Shown: piece after piece, positions 1-4,920 of the stretch
Layout: every line of letters begins with the position of its first letter
Position numbering within the stretch: position 1 is the first letter of the stretch
NCBI GenBank assembly: GCA_947177325.1
Contig: CAMWUH010000088.1
Coordinates: 1 to 7,819 of the forward strand
Reading direction: 5' to 3'
DNA length: 7,819 nucleotides
From: an uncultured Bacteroidales bacterium
GTDB lineage: Bacteria; Bacteroidota; Bacteroidia; Bacteroidales; Muribaculaceae
Program-made: the position numbers and the translations under genes
Notes under the pieces: model-generated
Databases searched by the model: none
Seen by the model: the letters and a program-made list of their open reading frames with translations, nothing else
What the model was told of the DNA's origin: nothing

Positions 1-55
1 CCGCGGATATCCGAGGACTTAAAAGGGCTTTCGGCACAATAAGCCCGATAAGCCC
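1..55. repeat. 55-bp direct repeat, copy 1 (may continue left of window)
   Basis: These 55 bases recur exactly at 294-348, a period of 293 bp. The copy opens with CCGCGG overlapping the 10-bp palindrome CGGATATCCG (4-13), continues with an A-rich stretch and CTTTCGGCAC, and runs into the first two 9-bp units of the adjoining array. Identity ends where copy 1 has one extra 9-bp unit. Because the window begins at its first base, the true left boundary is unknown. No coding function is supported. Confidence 0.9.
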
Positions 56-109
56 GATAAGCCCAATAGGGTGGATAGGGTGGATAGAGCGGATAGGGCG
101 GATAGGCCC
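38..109. repeat. Degenerate 9-bp tandem array 1 (8 units)
   Basis: Eight consecutive 9-bp units, consensus about RATARGSCC, beginning AATAAGCCC, GATAAGCCC, GATAAGCCC and drifting to GATAGGGTG and GATAGGGCG forms. Every unit keeps its 9-bp length, so each frame encodes a three-residue repeat; this explains the Leu-Ser-Ala/Gly ORF on the minus strand (19-234), which I regard as non-coding. I recall similar low-complexity hypothetical proteins in Bacteroidales annotations, but cannot confirm this here. Confidence 0.85.
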
Positions 110-246
110 GAGTCTTCGTGGGGCAGGGTAAGCTGAAAGCGGTAAATCAACCTTGGAGAGGTTGCACTCTGCCACCCGGGTATGTGCATCCTCTCCGAGG
201 ATGGTCGTGAGGGTGTGCGTCCCTGAAGCCCCACGAAGACTCAGCC
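105..246. repeat. Long imperfect inverted repeat with 15-bp perfect arms
   Basis: The arms GAGTCTTCGTGGGGC (110-124) and GCCCCACGAAGACTC (228-242) are perfect reverse complements. The pairing extends outward imperfectly (GGC at 105-107 with GCC at 244-246) and inward after a small bulge (AGGG at 125-128 with CCCT near 221-224). The 103-bp interior contains a smaller perfect hairpin, CATCCTC (187-193) with GAGGATG (197-203) around a TCC loop, and a GGAGAGG/CCTCTCC pair (155-161/190-196). It could be a structured RNA, a small non-autonomous element or a recombination site. I see no Bacteroidetes TAnnTTTG promoter in either orientation inside it, which argues against a classical invertible promoter. 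Confidence 0.7.
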
Positions 247-273
247 TCTGCGAGGCCTCGCGTATCGTGGGGT
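228..273. other. Second hairpin sharing an arm with the long inverted repeat
   Basis: CCCCACGA (229-236) is the perfect reverse complement of TCGTGGGG (265-272), with a possible G-U closing pair at 228/273. Inside it, GCCTC (244-248) pairs with GAGGC (252-256) around a TGC loop, and CGAGGCCTCG (251-260) is itself a palindrome. The 229-236 arm is the same one used by the 110-124/228-242 pairing, so the two folds exclude each other. On the plus strand the hairpin is followed by a modest pyrimidine run (TTCTCTC), too weak to call a terminator. Confidence 0.55.
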
Positions 274-293
274 TCTCTCAAAATGTATCCGCT

Positions 294-348
294 CCGCGGA
301 TATCCGAGGACTTAAAAGGGCTTTCGGCACAATAAGCCCGATAAGCCC
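294..348. repeat. 55-bp direct repeat, copy 2
   Basis: An exact copy of bases 1-55, including the palindrome CGGATATCCG (297-306). Like copy 1, it leads straight into a 9-bp array (331-446). Perfect identity of the leader beside heavily drifted arrays suggests recent duplication, gene conversion or selection on the leader. Confidence 0.9.
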
Positions 349-446
349 AATAGGGCCGATAAGGCCAATAAGGCCAATAAGCCCGATAGGGCAAATAGTG
401 CCAATAAGGCAGTAAGGCCAATAGGGCGGATAAGATCGATAGGATT
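331..446. repeat. Degenerate 9-bp tandem array 2 (13 units)
   Basis: Thirteen units of the same RATARGSCC-type repeat, starting AATAAGCCC and GATAAGCCC and ending with the more divergent GATAAGATC and GATAGGATT. One unit (412-419) is 8 bp, which shifts the frame and would break any encoded triplet repeat. The minus-strand ORF across it (241-453, Gly-Leu-Ile rich) is best read as an artefact. The array ends about 50 bp past the 3' end of the MFS gene; no strong terminator hairpin lies between (only CCTCT/AGAGG at 463-467/477-481). Confidence 0.85.
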
Positions 447-498
447 GAGGCAACGGTCATGGCCTCTATATCGCCGAGAGGGTGCTTATTTGATTAGT

Positions 499-2094
499 TC
501 AGCTCCGGGTGGTGAGGACGAGGTGACGGATGCCGCGTCTTATCGTGCTCCATTTCGGGAATATAGCCCACGGTCTTACCGGGCCATAGCCTACAATGAT
601 GAGTATTAACGACACTAAAGCAGCCATGAGCAACCATCCGAATATTTCTTTCATAGATACGACCAGAGCCTGCTGCTGCACCATGCCATAGATATCGGCG
701 ACATGGCGGGTAGAGAGGTCGGGGTTAAAATCGGTCATTCCGGTGCTTATCAGGGATGCGTTCTTGGCAAAAGTGACGCGAAGCAGCCGGCCAATCAAAG
801 CCGGGCCTAAACAGGCCCCCAACGCGGCTCCGGTAAAACCGTTGATTGTCAATGCCTGGGGAAAGACCATAAAAGGCAATCCGCTTTGAACGATTGACGT
901 AAGAAACACGATGGAGATAATCACAGAGGCGGCTCCCCGGCAAAACAGGGGGATGAACAGCATCTCTTTTTCAACGCCGTAGTCGATTAAGAAATAGAAG
1001 TAGGCGAGATAGATTGCTGCCATAGCGAAAGCGATAGCAGTCATCGTCTTGTAGGTCCACTTTCTCAGGGCGAATGTGAAGTAGGTGAATCCACAACCTG
1101 CAATTATGCCGGCGAGAACATACCAGTTCAGGTCGATGAGGTTGGTCTCATCAAATCCTAAGATATTGATAGCGTAGGAATGTTCAAACACATGCTCCGT
1201 AGCCAGCAAAGTGAAGAAAACGATATAAACTAAAGTGGCTCTGACGACGTTTCGGTTTTTCAAGGCCATAAATGAAATGTAGGGGTGATGAAGAAACGTA
1301 GCTCTCCAAAGGTTTATGGCCGCACACAGAAGCCCTATTATTGTAGCGCCCCAAATCTCAGAGGCAGCCCACCAGTCGTAGAAGTCGCCGTAGACGCATA
1401 TAAACGTAAAGCAACCCATGAAAACGGCCCAGAGGAGCGCCCCAATCCAGTCGATGCCGAGCAGGGGAATATACATAGGTCCTCTGACCGGTTTGATAAG
1501 AAGCATAACTGCCAAAATCATCAGTGCAAGCAGACCTGTCATAATCCAGTGCATATATTCCCATTGCGAGAAAAACGCCGTATAGATGGTTGCTATGCCG
1601 CTCAGTTGGATAACACTGTCAACGATAATGTAGACGTAGCAGAAAAAAATCGCCATGTCGCGCACAGGTGTGAGCCACAGCTGAATGGTGGAGTTGCAAG
1701 CGAAGGTAGCCTGCATGCGAAACCATCCCGCTACGAAACAGGTGACGACCAATAGGCCGACATTGTGGGTAGCGGTGCATATCACGTTGGCGGCAATCAA
1801 TACGATGCCACTCACAATTAGTTGATTGCGAGTTGAAAATCGGAATTTTATCCTGAACATCACGGCGAAATTAATCGCCATGCCAATCAGAGAAGCGTAG
1901 CCGGCCATCAATATATCTTCCTGCATCAATCCGGTAGTGCCGACCATATCGGAGGCAGCGGCCAAATATAAGCCGCCTGAAAACTGGACGATCAGCACGA
2001 AGAGTATGAACAGATAGGGCTTCAGCCGGCGAGGAACAATACTTCTGACATCAGGAATATCAAATGGCCCGTTGTAAATATGCCGGTCAGCCAT
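499..2094 (-). CDS. EmrB-like MFS drug efflux transporter (DHA2 type, 14 TM)
   Basis: Inner-membrane proton-coupled exporter expected to move drugs or toxic amphiphiles into an adaptor/TolC conduit. The protein is about 531 residues from this start and very hydrophobic, with roughly 14 predicted helices, the EmrB/DHA2 topology. Supporting signatures, counted from the upstream ATG at 2121 (subtract 9), are a first helix ending QFSGGLYLAAASDMVG (46-61), LMQEDI (65-70), CNSTIQLW (142-149) and a C-terminal VQQQALVVSMKEIFGW (481-496) resembling the EmrB tail. The usual loop 2-3 motif A (GxLaDrxGrr) is not recognisable; MFRIKFRFSTRN (88-99) stands there. The ATG at 2094 sits 1 nt after the adaptor stop (TGATATG) and puts the start close to the YNGPF segment, as I recall for Bacteroidetes relatives. 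The ATG at 2121 would give 540 residues and overlap the adaptor by 26 nt. Substrate unknown. Confidence 0.9.
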   Translation of the reverse strand: MADRHIYNGPFDIPDVRSIVPRRLKPYLFILFVLIVQFSGGLYLAAASDMVGTTGLMQEDILMAGYASLIGMAINFAVMFRIKFRFSTRNQLIVSGIVLIAANVICTATHNVGLLVVTCFVAGWFRMQATFACNSTIQLWLTPVRDMAIFFCYVYIIVDSVIQLSGIATIYTAFFSQWEYMHWIMTGLLALMILAVMLLIKPVRGPMYIPLLGIDWIGALLWAVFMGCFTFICVYGDFYDWWAASEIWGATIIGLLCAAINLWRATFLHHPYISFMALKNRNVVRATLVYIVFFTLLATEHVFEHSYAINILGFDETNLIDLNWYVLAGIIAGCGFTYFTFALRKWTYKTMTAIAFAMAAIYLAYFYFLIDYGVEKEMLFIPLFCRGAASVIISIVFLTSIVQSGLPFMVFPQALTINGFTGAALGACLGPALIGRLLRVTFAKNASLISTGMTDFNPDLSTRHVADIYGMVQQQALVVSMKEIFGWLLMAALVSLILIIVGYGPVRPWAIFPKWSTIRRGIRHLVLTTRS

Positions 2095-2095
2095 A

Positions 2096-3130
2096 TCAAT
2101 AAGCGGCGTTACATTCAACATTCATTCCCGCACGAAGCTTCTCCATATCGGCCGGGTTGTTATTGCCGGTGAAATCAATACGGACAGGAATCCTTTGACG
2201 CACCTTGACAAAATTTCCGGCCGAATTGTCCTGCGGGATAATAGAGAGCGATGCTCCGGTAGCCGAAGAGATCGAGGTTACCACCCCCTCAAATGTGACA
2301 TCGGGGATGGCGTCGACCTCTATCTTTACAGCAGTGCCGGGAGCTAAATGCTTGAGCTGGGTTTCCTTATAATTGGCAATGACCCACACATCGGTCGAGT
2401 CGACAATATCGAGCAGGGTCTGACCGGGTTGCACCAACTGACCTATCTGTATTTCTTTGCGCGAAGTAAAGCCGTCGCAAGGGGCTGTTATAACGGTATA
2501 GCTCAGGTTGAGCCGGGCGGTGTTGAGCATAGCTTCGGCGAGTTGCACTCCGGCTTCTGACTGCGATATGCGTTCACGATTGATGTCGACCACCGTTGAA
2601 GTGGCGGCGCGTTGGCGAGTCAGCATTTCGTAGCGGGCTTTCTTGGCCTCATAATCGGTTTTTGCGCCGTCGTATTGCTGACGGGTGACAGCGTCTTTCT
2701 GAAGCATATTCTCATATCGCTGCAAATCAGTAGCGGCCATTTCCATTAGCACTTTTGCTTCGGCGATTGATGCGTCGCTGACCGCCACGTTGGCCGAAGC
2801 AGAGGTGACGGCTCGCCCGGCTACTTCCCGTCCGGCCAGGGCATTGGCATAGTCGGCATTAGCCTTGGCGACATTGAGCTTCATGTCGGCATCGTCGATA
2901 ATAATCAGGGTGTCGCCTTTCTTTACCGGCTGAAACTCGCTGAAGCGTATCTCTTTGATATAACCTTGAACCCTGCAGTTAACAGGCACAATCTGGCGCT
3001 CAACGCGGGCATTATCCGTAAATTCGTTACGGCCTAAATGCAAAAATTTGCTTCCTACCCATATCGCCGCTGCGATGACAACTGCCGCTGAAATGATATA
3101 GGAGATTATTTTTTTAGTATGGTGTTTCAT
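2096..3130 (-). CDS. EmrA/HlyD-family periplasmic adaptor (membrane fusion protein)
   Basis: Periplasmic adaptor that would link the MFS pump to the outer-membrane channel. The 344-residue protein has a short basic N-terminus (MKHHTKK), one membrane anchor at about 8-25, and the EmrA-type TDNARVERQIVPVNCRVQGYI segment around 38-58, followed by the first lipoyl half (VKKGDTLIIID). An Ala-rich coiled-coil hairpin spans about 83-210, then the second lipoyl half (VITAPCDGFTSRKEIQIGQ, 213-231) and a beta-barrel region with an EmrA-like stretch (TGASLSIIPQDNSAGNFVKV, 291-310). I chose the ATG at 3130 because it overlaps the channel gene's stop as ATGA, a translational-coupling arrangement, and is followed directly by the anchor. 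The longer frame to 3202 would add 24 residues read from within the channel gene. The absence of an RND-type partner and the downstream MFS gene fit an EmrAB system. Confidence 0.93.
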   Translation of the reverse strand: MKHHTKKIISYIISAAVVIAAAIWVGSKFLHLGRNEFTDNARVERQIVPVNCRVQGYIKEIRFSEFQPVKKGDTLIIIDDADMKLNVAKANADYANALAGREVAGRAVTSASANVAVSDASIAEAKVLMEMAATDLQRYENMLQKDAVTRQQYDGAKTDYEAKKARYEMLTRQRAATSTVVDINRERISQSEAGVQLAEAMLNTARLNLSYTVITAPCDGFTSRKEIQIGQLVQPGQTLLDIVDSTDVWVIANYKETQLKHLAPGTAVKIEVDAIPDVTFEGVVTSISSATGASLSIIPQDNSAGNFVKVRQRIPVRIDFTGNNNPADMEKLRAGMNVECNAAY

Positions 3131-4440
3131 ATTAATCCTGTTATAAATAAGAGTTTGTAGTAATAATAGATGATGTCGATGCGGGCATTGACCAGCTGCC
3201 AATGCGCATCGAGGCGCGCATTGGCGGCATCGAGCATATCGGTTATGAGCGCCATCCCTTCGGCATATCGGGTTGAGGTGGTCAGATAGTTGCGCTCGGC
3301 GAGCTCTACGCTCTTCTCTTGCGTTTTAAGCTCCTCGTAAGCTTCGAGATAGCGCACGTAGTCGGCATTGACTGCCAGGTTGAGTTGCTCGGTTTCGGCA
3401 TCCAGACGGTCGATGGCCGTGCGGGTGGCCAAGCGGCTTTTTGACAGCGATTTGTTGGTTTTGTAGAGCGATGAAATGTTGTAGCTGACCCCTACGCCTA
3501 CATACCAATAGCTCAAATTACGATTAATGGGTGGAATTTCCACGAGGATAGGGCCATCCATTGTCCATCCTGCCCGCAGCCCTATTTTCGGGAGGCGTTC
3601 AGCGACAGCTAAATTTTCGGCTTTTTTGCTGATTTCTATGCCGTTGCGGGCTAACTTCATTGATGGCGCATTGGCGATTGCTTCAGATTGCCACCATGCC
3701 TCACCCTGCAAGGGGAGAGAGCGCATCAATATGGTGGAGTCGGGGATTACCTTGGTTTGTTGCGGAAGTCCTGCGATACTGACAAGCCGGGTATTGAAAA
3801 TGTCGATATTGTTGTTGATTTTGATGAGCTGAAGCTCAAGGTTGGAAATCAAGAGCTCATAGCGGGTAATATCGTTGTAGAGAGCGGTGCCCTGCTCATA
3901 GCGCACGGAAATTTCATCGAGGACCTTGCGCGCCGACACAATATTGTTCTCGACTACTTCACGAAGATTGGTGAATTTATAGATATCGAGATATAAGCCG
4001 GCGAGCTGAAAGCGAATATTGTCGCGGTGGAGGTCGGTGGAGAAGCGGGCGGAGGCTGATTTCAATTCGGCCATTTCGATAGCAGCAGTGATAGCGCCGC
4101 CTGAGTAGATCGGCTGATTGACGCCTACCGTCAGACCTGTGCCTAAATGAGGAATGGGAGCTCGGGAGTAATCGCTGAAATTACGCTTTGTGGTGAAGCC
4201 GTCGCCGATATAGCTGACTGACAGGGAGGCCTCAATGTCGGGCAGACGCTCTGATTTCGCTACGTCGATTTCGCGTCGGGCTTCGTCTTGAGCTGAAAAA
4301 AACGGTCGGAGCTGCACACTTTCGTTGTCAGCGGTTTTAAAAATCTCTTCGAGAGTTATAACCCGTTGACCGTAAGCGTGCACACCGCTACTCAACAGGG
4401 TCGATAGCATGACCCCGATGAGCAATCGAAGATTGTTCAT
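3127..4440 (-). CDS. TolC-like outer-membrane efflux channel (OEP family)
   Basis: Outer-membrane channel/tunnel protein forming the exit duct of the tripartite pump, 437 residues. It begins with a signal peptide (MNNLRLLIGVMLSTLLSSGVHA, probable cleavage after about residue 22). The OEP internal duplication is visible: AKSERLPDIEASLSVSY (61-77) matches AVAERLPKIGLRAGWT (278-293), and RYEQGTALYNDITRYE (180-195) matches RYAEGMALITDMLDA (391-405). The strand segment VGVNQPIYSGG (105-115) has its counterpart at VGVGVSYNISSLY (314-326). Long Ala/Leu/Glu-rich helices follow each strand segment, as expected for the periplasmic barrel. No lipobox cysteine is present near the N-terminus, so it is not the lipoprotein OprM type. 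It is the first large gene of the operon and overlaps the adaptor start by 4 nt. No Shine-Dalgarno is seen before the ATG; the leader is A/T rich. Confidence 0.93.
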   Translation of the reverse strand: MNNLRLLIGVMLSTLLSSGVHAYGQRVITLEEIFKTADNESVQLRPFFSAQDEARREIDVAKSERLPDIEASLSVSYIGDGFTTKRNFSDYSRAPIPHLGTGLTVGVNQPIYSGGAITAAIEMAELKSASARFSTDLHRDNIRFQLAGLYLDIYKFTNLREVVENNIVSARKVLDEISVRYEQGTALYNDITRYELLISNLELQLIKINNNIDIFNTRLVSIAGLPQQTKVIPDSTILMRSLPLQGEAWWQSEAIANAPSMKLARNGIEISKKAENLAVAERLPKIGLRAGWTMDGPILVEIPPINRNLSYWYVGVGVSYNISSLYKTNKSLSKSRLATRTAIDRLDAETEQLNLAVNADYVRYLEAYEELKTQEKSVELAERNYLTTSTRYAEGMALITDMLDAANARLDAHWQLVNARIDIIYYYYKLLFITGLI

Positions 4441-4475
4441 AAAGATTAATGGGAAAAATGTGATTGGATTGTTTA

Positions 4476-4510
4476 GTCAGTCAATATAATTAATAAGTGA
4501 GGTGACTGAC
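4476..4510. promoter_or_regulatory. Operator-like inverted repeat upstream of the channel gene
   Basis: GTCAGTCA (4476-4483) and TGACTGAC (4503-4510) form a perfect 8-bp inverted repeat with a 19-bp A/T-rich spacer, 36 bp upstream of the channel ATG. Each arm itself contains a GTCA tandem. On the minus strand a poor -7-like TATATTGA (4481-4488) overlaps one arm, so a secondary promoter bounded by the repeat is possible. Dimeric repressors of the TetR or MarR class commonly bind such sites before efflux genes; binding here is inference. Confidence 0.5.
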
Positions 4511-4520
4511 CGTTTACTTC

Positions 4521-4625
4521 TTATATGGAAGCATAACGTGACGCGGTGCTTTTCCAGCTCTCAAGAAATCCCCAGTTTCTGACGGCGGGGAAAGATGTTT
4601 CGTAAATAGAAAAAGTTTTGTCCAT
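4521..4625 (-). CDS. Candidate 34-residue small ORF / leader peptide
   Basis: An ATG at 4625 opens 34 codons ending in TAA at 4521. The peptide begins MDKTFSIYETSFPAVRNWG, contains two Trp residues, and ends SRYASI. It starts about 25 nt after the predicted start of the efflux transcript and ends 80 nt before the channel ATG, the position expected of a leader peptide or first small gene. There is no signal peptide, membrane segment or recognisable domain, and I do not recognise the sequence. There is no Shine-Dalgarno, which is uninformative in this phylum. A chance ORF of this length is quite possible; conservation is unknown. Confidence 0.3.
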   Translation of the reverse strand: MDKTFSIYETSFPAVRNWGFLESWKSTASRYASI

Positions 4626-4631
4626 TATCAG

Positions 4632-4650
4632 GCAATTCTTTGTGAATTGC
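4632..4650. promoter_or_regulatory. Perfect 7-bp hairpin/operator at predicted efflux transcript start
   Basis: GCAATTC (4632-4638) and GAATTGC (4644-4650) flank a 5-nt centre. The site begins about 6 bp downstream of the minus-strand -7 box (4656-4663), so it covers the predicted +1. As DNA it has the size of a repressor half-site pair; as RNA it would cap the transcript's 5' end with a stem-loop just before the small ORF. Which role applies cannot be told from sequence. Confidence 0.5.
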
Positions 4651-4655
4651 GACTG

Positions 4656-4686
4656 CAAAGATAAGAAATTTGTTTAGAAAAATAAA
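4656..4686 (-). promoter_or_regulatory. Bacteroidetes-type promoter for the efflux operon
   Basis: Reading the minus strand, TATCTTTG (4663 to 4656) matches the TAnnTTTG -7 consensus exactly. A TTTA (4686 to 4683) sits 19 bp upstream, the right spacing for the TTTG -33 element with one mismatch. The start would fall near 4650, giving a leader of about 210 nt before the channel ATG, long enough to house the hairpin, small ORF and inverted repeat listed separately. Confidence 0.6.
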
Positions 4687-4776
4687 ATCTATTCTCGTCG
4701 GGAGCATGGATAACCGCGCCGAAATGCCCCTGCTCTAATGCCGATAGCGTTGCCCTGATATAAAAGAATTTTAACA

Positions 4777-4807
4777 GTTAATTATTGCTGAAAATTTGTT
4801 ATCTTTG
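4777..4807 (+). promoter_or_regulatory. Bacteroidetes-type promoter for speA
   Basis: TATCTTTG (4800-4807) is an exact TAnnTTTG -7 box. The -33 position 19 bp upstream is a poor GTTA (4777-4780) in an A/T-rich stretch. Transcription would start around 4811-4814, leaving a speA leader of a little over 100 nt. It is identical in its 8-bp box to the divergent efflux promoter. Confidence 0.6.
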
Positions 4808-4811
4808 CAGA

Positions 4812-4853
4812 ATGTATGGCCTGAGAGGATTGCAGAAGCCGAAGCCGGCTTAA
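4812..4853 (+). CDS. Speculative 13-residue upstream ORF in the speA leader
   Basis: ATG at 4812, TAA at 4851-4853, encoding MYGLRGLQKPKPA. The ATG lies at or within a few bases of the predicted transcription start, so translation would be leaderless or nearly so. The Lys-Pro-Lys-Pro-Ala ending is a potentially slow-translating tail and overlaps the palindrome AAGCCGGCTT. Peptide-based control of polyamine genes is known elsewhere, but this short ORF may well be chance. Confidence 0.15.
   Translation: MYGLRGLQKPKPA
4842..4851. promoter_or_regulatory. Palindrome/hairpin in the speA leader
   Basis: AAGCCGGCTT is a perfect 10-bp palindrome preceded by a GAAGCC direct duplication (4835-4846). 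The upstream AAGCC (4836-4840) can instead pair with GGCTT (4847-4851) across a 6-nt loop. It is not followed by a U-run, so it is not a terminator. I could not match the leader to a riboswitch class. Confidence 0.35.
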
Positions 4854-4882
4854 CGTGAGCCCTCCCTCGCTTTACCAAGACT

Positions 4883-4894
4883 GATAAATTTATC
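4883..4894. promoter_or_regulatory. 12-bp perfect palindrome before the speA start
   Basis: GATAAATTTATC is a perfect 12-bp palindrome lying 26 bp upstream of the speA ATG and about 70 bp downstream of the predicted transcription start. It could be a downstream operator, or a chance feature of A/T-rich leader sequence. Confidence 0.3.
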
Positions 4895-4920
4895 TCTACA
4901 ACAGCATATCATAACAGAAA

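Larger units (their letters stand above)
4441..4920. other. 480-bp divergent intergenic control region
   Basis: This separates the minus-strand efflux operon from plus-strand speA and contains no large gene on either strand. It holds the back-to-back promoter candidates (minus about 4656-4686, plus about 4777-4807), an operator-like inverted repeat before the channel gene, a hairpin at the predicted efflux transcript start, a 34-codon ORF, and a structured speA leader. Between the two promoters (about 4690-4775) I see only a 10-codon ORF at 4706-4738 preceded by GGAG, too short to call. A regulator gene, often adjacent to such pumps, is absent. Confidence 0.8.

Noticed and set aside
1..446. 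CRISPR array
   Set aside because: The repeats are 9-bp degenerate units without unique spacers, and no cas gene is present.
19..460. Minus-strand ORFs of 60-71 residues with Leu-Ser-Ala, Gly-Leu-Ile or Pro-Tyr-Trp triplet repeats, and a plus-strand 60-residue ORF (153-335)
   Set aside because: They are translations of the 9-bp arrays in different frames; one array unit is 8 bp, breaking the frame, and no domain or leader supports coding.
463..481. Terminator after the MFS gene
   Set aside because: The stem is only 5 bp with a 9-nt loop and no following U-run on the minus strand.
1285..1755. Plus-strand 156-residue ORF
   Set aside because: It is antisense to the MFS gene, polar and low in hydrophobic structure, with no recognisable motif; the opposite strand encodes clear membrane helices.
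3131..3202. 24-residue N-terminal extension of the adaptor (start at 3202)
   Set aside because: It is read inside the channel gene and would precede the membrane anchor with a His/Leu-rich stretch atypical of the family; the ATGA overlap start at 3130 is better.
4706..4738. 10-codon plus-strand ORF with an upstream GGAG
   Set aside because: Too short, located upstream of the predicted speA transcription start, and Shine-Dalgarno matches carry little weight in this phylum.
4811..4870. Riboswitch (TPP-like CTGAGA at 4821-4826)
   Set aside because: Only this hexamer matches; the other conserved TPP elements are absent, and speA is not a thiamine gene.
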